From: Rhynchospora pubera
Taxonomy: Eukaryota > Streptophyta > Magnoliopsida > Poales > Cyperaceae
NCBI GenBank assembly: GCA_028095005.1
Contig: CM051460.1
Location: 15,361,501 to 15,425,500, forward strand
Reading direction: 5' to 3'
DNA: 64,000 bases
Part shown: one piece after another, positions 32,926 through 44,600 of the stretch
Position numbering within the stretch: position 1 is the first letter of the stretch
How the letters are laid out: every line of letters starts with the position of its first letter
Position numbers and translations under genes: made by a program
Notes under the pieces: model-generated
The model's database searches: none
What the model was told of the DNA's origin: nothing
The model's input: the letters and a program-made list of their open reading frames with translations, nothing else

Positions 32926-35637
32926 ACGTAATGTGGATGAACTTGTATAAGACAGCTCCTTAGCACTGGCTTCGGAACACTTATGCAGGTAGTGTTGCCT
33001 TAATTGAGTATGTGATGGGCATTGTCAGTCATGCCTGTTATGTGCTTAGTTAAGAATGCACTAAATTATGTTATGCCTTGCCCAACACTTGGATATACTG
33101 TGTTTATAAGTGATGATAGAAAGAGTAAAGTACCATTTGTAAATTTGTGTTAACCTTGTCAGGCCTACATGTTGTGGTATAGACCTTAGAACAGTATTGC
33201 ATTCTGCACAATTTATAAATGAAAGGTAGTAAGACCATGTGATAAGAATAGTGCTTCCAAATAAGAGACATGACATGTTGGGAATATTTAATTATATCAT
33301 AATACTGTATATCAGAATTGGCAATTGAATTGTAACTGTAAAATAAAAAGAATGAGGGACTTAAGTGAAGTTTCTGGCTATTACTGTCTAATGATAAGTT
33401 CTATCGCAGTGACTGCTTTTATTATAAAATTCAACAAAGACAACAAGGTAAGGAGTTTGTTTGTAAATTAATTTGATACTAGTAAGAACTGTAATATGAG
33501 ACAAGTACAGAGGTCCAGCTTGAAAAACAGGAACTTCATTTCTTTTGTTAATACTTGACGTCTCTGTGTAGTTTACACTTGAACAAAAAAAAAAAAGGTA
33601 ATGTCTCAGGAGATGGATAATAAAAAGTACTGTCAGCAGGCTATTTGGACTAAATGATTCAGTTTAGAGTGTCAACCTAACGTTAATGTTCCTTGTAAAT
33701 AGAAGTTTTGCAATAAAACAGAATGTATGGACTTGCTTGTAAAATGACTTAATGGCCAAATGCTAGCAAGATCTGTTGTACCAAGTTAGTATAGGGACAT
33801 AGCTGGAAATAGGAATTTCATTTCATTTCAATTTTTATTTCTATGCATAGTTGATAGTTAAGTCTTATAAAACTAAAAATGTGATCCCTGAAAAGATTGG
33901 AAACTATAATTAAAAGTGCTGACATCTTGTAATACCCTTTTGTAAATGAAACTTGGTAATAACCCGAAAGGTGATGGTCCTGTTTGTTAAAATAAGTGGC
34001 TGCCATAGCTTGGGTAATAGAATTGCGCTCCTCATTCTAAAGGCCAGTGTATTTTACTAAATGATTAAAGTCTGAAGGTTAAGTTAAATGTACTAATAAG
34101 TTTGGAAATGACATGGACAAGTACTTATTACTGACCAAATAACAGTAAGTAACCCGATGATGTGACATAGAAATGAAACTCAAGGTAATAAGCTAATTTG
34201 GAGTATATAAAGTGCGTATTGTTGGCTTGTAATAGAAATGAATTCTTTGACATTGACCGGCCCACGAGTTATCACACTTTGAGTACAAACTATTAAAAAT
34301 AGGTTAAGTTGTTAAGATGGAATTATAGGTAAGTGGAAGTCAACTTGTTCTCAGTACCAAGTTGCTGTACCAGACCCGTTGGTTCTCTCACCAAATTAAG
34401 TTCACCAAGTCACAATCGAATATGTTCTTGAGATCTTCTCTTTATCGTGGGTCTAACGAAGCTAGAGCCATCAATTGCAATGGCGACGATCTCCAGAGAC
34501 ACGATAGTATAGTTTACAGGGACTAAATCGAATTTTTATGCTGTCATTTAAAACTTTCCGTCCCTCGACCAAACGAAGACGACGCGGCAGAAACTTAGAC
34601 TACCACCATGTTCCTCTCCCTCTCACGATGCCAGAGAACCCCCGCCGAGGAACTGCGACGGTCAGAATCCGTAACGGATCTAAATCCGCTAATTTCGTCG
34701 AACCCATTAATGACAAAACAGAACCCGTCTCTTTTGATTGCATTTCAGCGCCGAGACCCACTGATCTTTTGTGGCAAGACATCAGTAGAATCCATTTATC
34801 CAACTTCTGACAAATGTGGAAAATAAGAGGATGGGAGATGAAGAAGCTTCGGCCCATCGATCATCAAGGCCCAGAAAAGAGAAATTAGAAGGCAGCCCAT
34901 TCACAGGATTTTAATTCCTCCTTGCCACCTCATTTCTTGTTGCTGATGTGGCCCAATAGGAAAAAAGACAAGTCAACAGAAACTTATAAAATCCATTAAA
35001 AATAGTAGGAAGCCCCTAAAAATACAAACGACATATCTATAAAATTCTAAAAATCAAAATAAACCAGTTTCACTGATACTTTGATATGAAAAGATGTCAA
35101 AGTAGCGGCCTTTTGTATTTTTGAAGTATTTTCGCTTTAAAAATGAATTTTAGAAAATGAAATAAACCCTTTTATAAAATGCTAGGTGTTCTCAAAGCTA
35201 AAATTTCCAATATACTACTTTCAAAAACTAAATATAATATACTCGAGTAAAAAGAAAAGGGTATTTTCAAAAGTCTGAAAGATTTCAAGTATACTATTTT
35301 CAAGATTTAAATATACCCAATTATGGATATTTTCCAAAGTCTAAATGATTTCGAAAATGATATTTTCCGAAGTCAAATATCTTTCAAGATTAAGTATTTT
35401 GAAATAGAAAAGTTCTTTTTGAAGGTCAAAAGTGCAAAAGGCCGAAGTGAATAAAATCACCAATATCTCAAGTGAAATCTCAGAAATTAAAAGTCCAAAA
35501 CACGAAACCCAAAGTCAAAGCCAAAACCTCTTCGTTTGAGGAAAAGTCCCTCACTAAGGTTGAGATCGACCTTAGATGACTTAAAAATCGAATTCTTACG
35601 GGCCCCCTCGTCCAAAGAATTCCTCTTTTGTTCTCAC

Positions 35638-36210
35638 AAGAAGACCGACTAAGATGGTCCCGAGAACCGACTCTTATTAAGAAGACCGACTAAGATGGTC
35701 CCTAGGGTCGTTAAAGAACCAACTCTTATTAAGAAGACCGATGAAGATGGTCCCTAGGGTTGTAAAAGAACCAACTTTCGTCGAGTAGCCATCAAAGAGG
35801 ACCCGAAGGTTGTAAAACTTCTCTTTCGTTCTCACAAGAAGACCGACTAAGATGGTCCCGAGAACCGACTCTTATTAAGAAGACCGATGAAGATGGTCCC
35901 TAGGGTCGTTAAAGAACCAACTCTTATTAAGAAGACCGATGAAGATGGTCCCTAGGGTTGCAAAAGAATCAACTTTCGTCGAGTAGCCATTAAAGAGGAC
36001 CCGAAGGTTGCAAAACTGCTTTCGTTCTCACAAGAAGACCGACTCTTATTAAGAAGACCGATGAAGATGGTCCCTAGGGTCGTTAAAGAACCAACTCTTA
36101 TTAAGAAGACCGATGAAGATGGTCCCTAGGGTTGTAGAAGAACCAACTTTCGTCGTTGTCGCCCAAGAGGCCCCGAAGGTTGTAAAACTCCTTTTCACTC
36201 TCACAAGAAG
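35638..36210 (+). repeat. Complex tandem repeat in the LARD 5' LTR
   Basis: Alternating units such as AAGAAGACCGATGAAGATGG followed by TCCCTAGGGT, arranged in higher-order blocks of about 190 bp that start at TTTCGTTCTCACAAGAAGAC. The matching region of the 3' LTR (about 46413-47203) is 218 bp longer because it holds an extra block. Confidence 0.85.
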
Positions 36211-36694
36211 GCCAGTCATAGCCCCGAGAGTTCGCCATGAATAACCTTAAGAGAAGCCTTCCCTTTCATCGATCAAAAACCTCTTCTAAACCAAAATCCA
36301 TTCCCTTCTTTTGGTCAAGTCAGAAGTCTTTTGTCGATCCTTAATTGGGTCCCGTCCATTGAGTTTGGTACCATCAATTAAGTCCTCCGCGATAGCACTC
36401 CATAAGTCTATTTCCTTAGCCCATTACGCCAATACCCTTTTCGTCCCTTAATCAGAGGTTCTCGTAGGCAACTACGGGGTAATTAACAGTAGGGGCTTGC
36501 GCCTACTGGAGAGAAAGGACCCGCTAAATCAAGAAACTTCTTTAAGTAGCGACTCTATATAGGGTTCTCTTGTTGAGAGATCCCCGCCATAGAGATCGAA
36601 ACCTTAAGGGAGGTGAATCTAAGGCTATGTTCCCATTGTTCTTCGAGAAATTCCTTCGAGGAGAATAGTGACGAAAAAGCCGCGCCAGATTCTC

Positions 36695-36712
36695 TGGCAC
36701 GCCCGGTGGGAC
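36695..36712 (+). other. Primer-binding site of the LARD-type element
   Basis: TGGCACGCCCGGTGGGAC, seven bases after the 5' LTR. It begins with TGG as expected for pairing with a tRNA CCA end. The tRNA could not be named. Confidence 0.7.
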
Positions 36713-36859
36713 ATCTTTTTCCTCTCATCTTTTGGATTTAGAGGGTAATGTAAAAGGCTAGGGAAAGTAAAAAATAATAAAAAAATAAATAATCAATAAA
36801 TAAATAAAATTTCCAGTACATTTGTATCAACAGCCCACCGCGTGTGCCAACAGATTCTC

Positions 36860-36877
36860 TGGCACGCCCGGTGGGAC
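36860..36877 (+). other. Second copy of the primer-binding site
   Basis: The PBS and about 75 bp after it (through AATGTAAAGGCTAG) are repeated 165 bp downstream. The copy is preceded by GTGCCAACA, which looks like a different LTR end. Confidence 0.7.
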
Positions 36878-37254
36878 TATCTTTCTCCTCTCATCTTTGG
36901 GGTTTAAAGGATATAATGTAAAGGCTAGAAAAAATCATCCAAAATTTTTTAAGTACTAATAATTTTCTGTTGAGTTTTATTCTTTGCAGGAAAGATTGTC
37001 TCAAACAAACGGTCATTGCATTAACCGGGGCAATATTCTGAAGCATGCGCTCGAGTTGCCGTCGTATTCACTGGGGCAATTCTTTGGGGTCAAAACATCC
37101 AAAAGCATGAAGACTCGAAATGAATTTCTAATCAACCACAAGCGAATCAGATCAATTTGGTACCTAAGAAGAAAAGAAGAAACATTAAAAAACAACCAAA
37201 AGAAAAAAAAAGAAAGGAGAAGAAAGAAAGTGAAATAAAAAAAAGAGGGAAAAT

Positions 37255-37810
37255 GAAGAATGGAATAAAGTCCCGAAACCGAAATCGGGAAATCAAGTTA
37301 AAAATGAAAAAGAAGAAGGCAAGAAAATGAAGAATGGAATAAAGTCCCGAAACCGAAATCGGGAAATCAAGTTAAAAATGAAAAAGAAGAAGGCAAGAAA
37401 AATGAGTAAAGGAATAAAGTCCCGAAACCGAAATCGGGAAACCAAGTTAGAAATTTAGAAGAGGAGAATAAAGAAAGCAATGAAGTCCCGAAACCGAAAT
37501 CGGGAAACCAAGTTAGAAATTCAGAAATGGAGAATAAAGTCCCGAAACCGAAATCGGGAAACCAAGTTAGAAATTCAGAAGAGGAGAATAAAGAAAGGAA
37601 TGAAGTCCCGAAACCGAAATCGGGAAACCAAGTTAGAAATTCAGAAATGGAGAATAAAGTCCCAAAATCGAAATCGGGAAACCAAGTTAGAAAATCAGAA
37701 AAGGAGAATAAAGAAAGGAATAAAGTCACACAATTGAAATCGGAGTCCAAGTTAGAAATTCAAAAATGAAGAGTAAAGAAAGGAATAAAATTCCGAAACC
37801 GAAATCGGGA
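37255..37810 (+). repeat. Tandem repeat with CCGAAACCGAAATCGGGAAA units
   Basis: About ten copies of a 50-75-bp unit containing AAAGTCCCGAAACCGAAATC followed by GGGAAACCAAGTTAGAAAT. A degenerate purine-rich extension runs to about 38230. Open frames on both strands are products of the repeat. Confidence 0.8.
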
Positions 37811-38277
37811 AACCTAGAAAAAAAAAGAAAAGGAGAAAGAAAGTGAAATAAAAATGGAGAAAGAAGAAGTAAAATCTCGAAACCGAAATCGAAAAACCAA
37901 GTTAGAAATGCAAAAGAGGGAAAGTGGAAAAAGAAGATAGGAAGAAAACAAAAGAAAGAAAGAAGAAAAAATAAAGAAAGAAGAAAGAAGAAAGCAGAAA
38001 GCAGAAGAAAGAAAGAAGAAAGAAGGGAAAGAAATGAAGAAAGAAAGTGAAATAAGAATGGAAAAAACAATAAGACAAGAGAAATGAAGAAGGAACAAAG
38101 TCCCGGAATCAAAATCGGAGAACAAACTAGAAATCCAAAAGGAAAAGAAAAAAAATTAAGATGAAAAGAAAATAAGCAAAAGAGGATAGAAAGAGAAAGA
38201 AGAAAGGAAATTGTAATGATGAAGAAAGTGAAAGACATAAATTGCCAAAACCGCGCATTTTTGAAAGTGTGCATCAA

Positions 38278-38661
38278 ACATCCAACTTAAAGGTGAAGGA
38301 AACATCCAACCCGAAGGTGAAGGAAACATCCAACCCGAAGGTGAAGGAAACATCCAACCTCGAGGTGAAGGAAACATCCAACCTCAAGGTGAAGGAAACA
38401 TCCAACCTCAAGGTGAAGGAAACATCCAACCCGAAGGTGAAGGAAACATCCAACTTGAAAGTGAAGGAAACATCCAACCCGAAGGTGAAGGAAACATCCA
38501 ACCTAAAAGTGATGGAGATATCCAACCCGAAGGTGAAGGAAACATCCAACCTAAAAGTGAAGGAAACATCCAGCCCGACGGTGAAGGAAACATCCAACTT
38601 GAAAGTCAAGGAAACATCCAACCCGAAAGTGAAGGAAGCATTCAGCTTAAAAGTGAAGGAA
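38278..38661 (+). repeat. 24-bp tandem repeat, sixteen copies
   Basis: Sixteen 24-bp units, each reading TSN(L/P)KVKE in a frame open from 38242 to 38673. The opposite strand is open too, as expected of a 24-bp repeat. It is bracketed by two copies of AACCGCGCA-GAAAGTGTGCA words at 38250 and 38702. Whether the octapeptide frame is translated is unknown. Confidence 0.85.
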
Positions 38662-38754
38662 ACTCCAGTTTGAAGGTGAAGGACGAAACCCGAAATTCTC
38701 AAAACCGCGCACTTTGGAAAGTGTGCACCAAAACCCTAATTTGAAAATTAAAGA

Positions 38755-39085
38755 CGAAAACAAGTCGTGCTCCATCATGCACCTCCGCGATTCAACGCGA
38801 CAAGCCGTGCTCCATCACGCACCTCCACGATTTCAACGCGACAAGCCGTGCTCCATCACGCACCTTCGCGATTTCAACGCGACAAAGCCGTGCTCCATCA
38901 CGCAACTCCGTGATCCCAACGCGACAAGCCATGCTCCATCACGAACCTTCGAGATTCTAACGCGAAAAGACGTGCTCCATCACGCACAAATGCGACCTCA
39001 ACGAGACAAGCCGTGCTCCATCACGCGCCACCGCGAATCTAACGCGACAAGACAAGCTGCGACTCCAACGCGACAAGAAATAGAC
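38755..39085 (+). repeat. About 42-bp tandem repeat, eight copies
   Basis: Units contain GCCGTGCTCCATCACGCACC and TTCAACGCGACAA. Unit length varies slightly, so no single frame is conserved across the block. Confidence 0.8.
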
Positions 39086-41594
39086 AAAAAATTCTCTTGA
39101 AATCTTTTAGTGCTAATAATCTCTTGTGAAGTGTTATTCTTTATAAAAATATGAATAAAATGACATTTAATTAATTTGAATTGTCTCACATATACTGGAG
39201 CAATTTCTTTGAGTCAAGCATCACATATCCAAAAGACTGACAAAAATAAAAATCGAAATAAATAATACACAAGCTACAAAAGTCATCCAAAAATTTTAAG
39301 TGCTAATAATCTCTTCTTATGGAGTTTTATTCTTTACAGGAAAAATTATTTCAATTAAGTTGTCGCCGCATTTACTGGGGCAATCCTCTGGGGCAGACGC
39401 CACACATTCTCAAGCGTGGGGAAGATAAAACGAAAAAGAAATGAATTAGCACTCTCTCAATCAAATTGTCATCGTATCCACCGGGGCAGTTCTTTGGAGC
39501 AAATGTCATATATCCAAATGCATGGCGACTCAAAATAAAGATCTGATTGACTATAAGCGAATTCAATTGATTTGGTATTTCTCTAACCTCATCTCATCTA
39601 CTTGCTTTGTTCAACTTAGGGGTATAAAAATAATAAAAATTTAGAAATTTTATGCATAGGATTGCATCATGACATGTTTTTGTTTTGTTGCATAAGAAAT
39701 ATTGCATTCTTTAGTTGCATTTAATCCATTTAGTTTGCATACAAAATGTTGGAAATTGATTGTATGGTACTTGAATTGAAAACCTGACCAAACACTAAAA
39801 GATTATGTTAAGATAAAAATGGTAGTCAAGGTTGTTTACAGGGGCAAGTTGACATTTGGGTTGGTTTGTTGTACCGATGGACCGAAAGGTTGGAAATTGA
39901 AACTGATGGGACTCGAAACTTGGTTGCTTATAATTGTTAACTGCTGTTAGCCAAAGTCATAATCTTTTGCCGAGTGAACGGATTTGTGCTTTACACGTGG
40001 TTTTGTTCAAAAAGGATATCATTAACGTGTGTAAACTTATTTTGAGGCTTGTATGATGTTGCTTTTAAAATGCTTGGTACACCAACGAGCAAACTTAATC
40101 GGACTTATCAAATAGTGTGTCCATGAGGGTGCTTTTGACACTAAGTGACAATGAACGGTTCAACCACAAAAATATATTATTTTCTTTTCTATCGTTATGT
40201 TCACTCTATGCAAAAAAAAAAAAAAAAAAAAATCTAAAAAAAAAGGGGAACTACAGCGGTGCCTAGTTGATGGCTAGGCGGGTAGTTATAGGATACTTGT
40301 GTCTTGCGGGAGACCCAAGCGTCGCATAATTCTGGCTACCCTTTATCGCAATATTTATGCCCTGCAGCAATATAATATTCTTTTCTTTTCCGTTGTTATG
40401 CTTAATTTATGCAAAAATGGGAGAGTCGCTCACTTGTCGCTTTATGTCTTTTGCGTAAAACCCTAAGGTGAGTAGTCACCCACACTCAACTTGCACAATA
40501 AATTGGTGAAAATCTGATGTTTTTGGAAAGGCTCTAAACTAGTTGACATTTTAATGAAATTCTTTACAAAATCGTGGAAAGTATGGAAAAGAACGGGCAA
40601 ATAAAATTGACTTTGCATGTTGTTTAATAAAGAGAAGCTAGAGTCCTTGAAGTCGAGATTGAAATCCCTAGGACCAAGTGTTACACAAACCCACCTAAAA
40701 GACATTTGAGTTTAAATTTTGATATTACCCAAGTGTTCATTTTTCTGCATATAACAAATAAAAAAAAGGACAATTGCATCATTTAGAAGCATTTAATCCT
40801 TGTAGTTTGCATATACCTGCATGTTCATACCTGCATGAAGCATTGGTAGAAAGTTTGAACAAATAATTCATATGAAATTTCAAGATGAAAATTACAGTAA
40901 AAGACATTGGATTTTAAAACATTTTTGTAAACAACAAACAAATTTAAAAAAGGACTCAGCAAAATAGTGTGAGACAGAGTTGCTTGAGACGTTAAGCATA
41001 TACTGATGTACTGCTTAAAGTTTCGCGTGAAATTGCTTAGTCTCACACTCAACTTATATAATAAATCGGCAAATAGTGTGAGACAGAGTTGCTTGAGACG
41101 TTAAGCATGTACTGATGTACTGCTTAAAGTTTCGCGTGAATTTGCTTAGTCTCGCACTCAACTTACACAATAGATTGACGAAGATCATGGTTGACGTTTG
41201 ACCAGACTTAACACCAAAATTCAAACTCAAAACACATAAAATTGTTGTGTTATAGTCTATCTTGTAGAATTTGGTACTGTGTTTCTTTGATTTTGCTTTG
41301 CAGGCACTAAGAAAGGAAAAGATGAAAAAAAAAAACACAAGCAACAAGAAGAAAGAAGGAATGACCATTGACCGGGGCAATAGAGCCAACACCCGATCAC
41401 ATCGAATCAATACTGGGGCAAGTCTACATCAAAAGTTCAAAACCAAGACCTAAACCGAGACAACAAGTCAAACCCGGAATCGGCGAATCAAACCCTCAAA
41501 CAACTCAACCAATCAATCCAAATTCTAGCCAAAACTCAGACAAAACCATCATGCAACAATTCAACTCCATGAAAAGGGGTCAATGAGTAAGGGG

Positions 41595-41644
41595 CCACCA
41601 GAGCATGTCGTTCTGTCCTAGATCCTCACAACATGCTCTGGTGG
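41595..41644 (+). other. Perfect 14-bp hairpin next to the PPT
   Basis: CCACCAGAGCATGT at 41595-41608 and its exact inverse ACATGCTCTGGTGG at 41631-41644, with a 22-base loop. The 3' arm overlaps the polypurine tract. Confidence 0.85.
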
Positions 41645-41652
41645 GGGGCATT
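41640..41652 (+). other. Polypurine tract of the LARD-type element
   Basis: GGTGGGGGGCATT directly before the 3' LTR start TGTTTGACC. Confidence 0.85.
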
Positions 41653-44600
41653 TGTTTGACCCCAAAATATGGCAATAAATTCATAAAAACAATGGCTAAT
41701 TTCATGACAAATAAATGTGAAGAATTTAGAAAATTCAAAAAAAAATATATAATAACTGGACCCCAAAATTTATAGAAAAAATACTCAAAAATCCAGGAGA
41801 CCATGATAAAAATTATCATCCATAGAAAGCACCCAAGGAATCTACAAAGACCCCATCCTATGCAAAGAAGTCCCCAATTTTATAGAAAATAAATAAAATA
41901 GTAAAAAGGGTGATTTTAGGAAAATCCATGAACCACTGGATCGGAAATATTTTTGTGAATGTAGAGACAAAATTTCATGAAAATATTCTAATATAAAGGC
42001 TTTCAAATAATTTTTCTAGGATCAGCAGCAAATGAAAATCAATTTAAAGAAGAAATGGAGGCATGCAGTGTGAAGAGAAATGGAGAAGAAGGTTAGTCAT
42101 AAAGAACCGTGCACTTGTTCTCCATAAACCGTGCACAGATAGAAGAGAAATGTCTATTGGAGTACGATGGAATGCGTTCAGCCAAGACGAAGAGATTAGG
42201 CGCTATTGAATTGTGTCTCATTAAACCTTACATGCGGACCCCACGCGGAAGGCTCATCTCCTCCAACAGAATAGAGAGAGAAACGAAGAGGAGAAAGAGA
42301 GGAGCGTCACGATAGCTCCTGTAACCGCCTGGGTCAACCTTCCCAGCGATCTCTCGTTGACCACCTTGAAGCCCCAAGCATCGCGCACCACAGCCGTCGG
42401 ATGAGAATCGATTCGTGATCCATGAAACCAAGGGACGTGATTGAAGAGGCTGCAACAAACCCCCTAACTGCCATGGTCAAACTCCATACTCCTCTTCAGT
42501 TGACCGCTCCAAAACAAGCACAAACCGATGGCCTCTCAGCCCTTAGATCAGGAGTCGATCCGTGTGCTCTGGAACGGATGGTTGAGATCGAATGGAGACT
42601 GAAGATACTTGAAGAAGCCAACCCGGCCTTGAGGCCTATATATACCACAATTGAAGACAAAAGAGGGGGCTAACCTCGTTCCACTTTTGGATCTCTCTCT
42701 GACCTTCTCTCTCCACTTGGCAAATTCCAGATCTGAGATTACACACCCACACACTGCACACACACTAGGTTAGAATAGGAAGAGAGGAAAGGCATTTTGT
42801 CGAATAGGTGAGAGGTATAGCTAGAAGAGAAGAATTAGGAGCAATTGAGGCGTTTCAAGGCAGTTGTAATCAAGGTAAGGTGAAGAAATAAAGGTAAGAG
42901 GCGAATTGTATCTCGAAATCGAGATTTTGATGGATGATTGAAGTATTTGGATGAAGTTTGATTGAATTTCGTGTTCTTGATCTGATAGCATGTTGTTTGT
43001 GTTAAGAATCTTCTCGTTTCTTTCTCTGATTTGTGCTAGAAATCGCATTTCTTGATTGATACTTTCAGTTCTTGATCTAATCTGTAGGCTCATAGTTAAG
43101 AATTTAGATATTACATTCTTTATCGAGTTGTTTAGATTTGTTCTTTTCCTCTTTGTCCCTTTGGTCTGATCCGATTGCGCACAGCGCATGAGGAGATAGA
43201 TCAAATAGATTAGCTTGTAGGTAAACCTTGATTGCGCATGGCGCATGAGAGATTAGGTACATTTTGGTTCTCTTTTCCAAGAATTTCACTGAACTGTGAC
43301 TTTGATTGCGCATGGCGCATGAGAAGTACGGTTCTGCCTTTAAAGATCTGAAATTGTTCAAAATTGACTTGATTACGTTCTATTCTTGCACAAGGTGAGC
43401 TCTGAAAAGGAATGACCTTGAAACGGTATCTGTTAGGTTTAAAAGTTGCATTCTTTTCTTGACACGAACTGCTTGCATTTTGACACCTGAGATGTTATGG
43501 CCTTGTGTTGCTCACTGCTAAGATCTTGGTTAAACTTCGATTGCGCCCAGCGCATGAGAAGGTTGGTTAGATGAAATCTGAAGTGTGAAGTTGGCTTCTT
43601 TGTTGATTTCTGACTGCGCACAGCGCAAGAAGAAGTTAACAAATGAATTTACACTGAACTATACCCCAGTTACAATCTGATTGCGCACAGCGCATGAAGA
43701 ACGTAATGTGGATGAACTTGTATAAGACAGCTCCTTAGCACTGGCTTCGGAACACTTATGCAGGTAGTGTTGCCTTAATTGAGTATGTGATGGGCATTGT
43801 CAGTCATGCCTGTTATGTGCTTAGTTAAGAATGCACTAAATTATGTTATGCCTTGCCCAACACTTGGATATACTGTGTTTATAAGTGATGATAGAAAGAG
43901 TAAAGTACCATTTGTAAATTTGTGTTAACCTTGTCAGGCCTACATGTTGTGGTATAGACCTTAGAACAGTATTGCATTCTGCACAATTTATAAATGAAAG
44001 GTAGTAAGACCATGTGATAAGAATAGTGCTTCCAAATAAGAGACATGACATGTTGGGAATATTTAATTATATCATAATACTGTATATCAGAATTGGCAAT
44101 TGAATTGTAACTGTAAAATAAAAAGAATGAGGGACTTAAGTGAAGTTTCTGGCTATTACTGTCTAATGATAAGTTCTATCGCAGTGACTGCTTTTATTAT
44201 AAAATTCAACAAAGACAACAAGGTAAGGAGTTTGTTTGTAAATTAATTTGATACTAGTAAGAACTGTAATATGAGACAAGTACAGAGGTCCAGCTTGAAA
44301 AACAGGAACTTCATTTCTTTTGTTAATACTTGACGTCTCTGTGTAGTTTACACTTGAACAAAAAAAAAAAAGGTAATGTCTCAGGAGATGGATAATAAAA
44401 AGTACTGTCAGCAGGCTATTTGGACTAAATGATTCAGTTTAGAGTGTCAACCTAACGTTAATGTTCCTTGTAAATAGAAGTTTTGCAATAAAACAGAATG
44501 TATGGACTTGCTTGTAAAATGACTTAATGGCCAAATGCTAGCAAGATCTGTTGTACCAAGTTAGTATAGGGACATAGCTGGAAATAGGAATTTCATTTCA

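Larger units (their letters stand above)
30878..36687 (+). repeat. 5' LTR of the LARD-type element, 5.8 kb
   Basis: Starts TGTTTGACCCC and ends GCCGCGCCA; the other LTR ends GCCGCGACA, so the terminal CA is kept. A TATA box lies near 31861 (CTATATATACC). Downstream are six copies of ATTGCGCACAGCGCATGAG-like words (32398-32925) and a complex tandem repeat (35638-36210). Open frames here are short and unconvincing. Confidence 0.93.
36688..41652 (+). other. Interior of the LARD-type element
   Basis: Non-coding interior with several tandem-repeat blocks listed separately. About seven scattered copies of ACYGGGGCAATTCT-like words occur (near 37025, 37070, 39195, 39374, 39480, 41372 and 41410). 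A doubled segment of about 105 bp lies at 40955-41165, containing GTGTGAGACAGAGTTGCTTG. No gag, protease, reverse transcriptase or integrase motifs were found. Confidence 0.8.

Noticed and set aside
31334..34857. Several 60-140-codon ORFs duplicated in both LARD LTRs
   Set aside because: Identical in both LTRs because the LTRs are copies; no domain, start context or codon pattern supports coding.
37367..38377. Minus-strand Phe/Leu-rich ORFs in the LARD interior
   Set aside because: Translation of purine-rich tandem repeats read on the other strand.
38278..39085. CRISPR-like repeat arrays
   Set aside because: The units are contiguous tandem repeats without unique spacers, in a plant retroelement interior; no cas-like genes are present.
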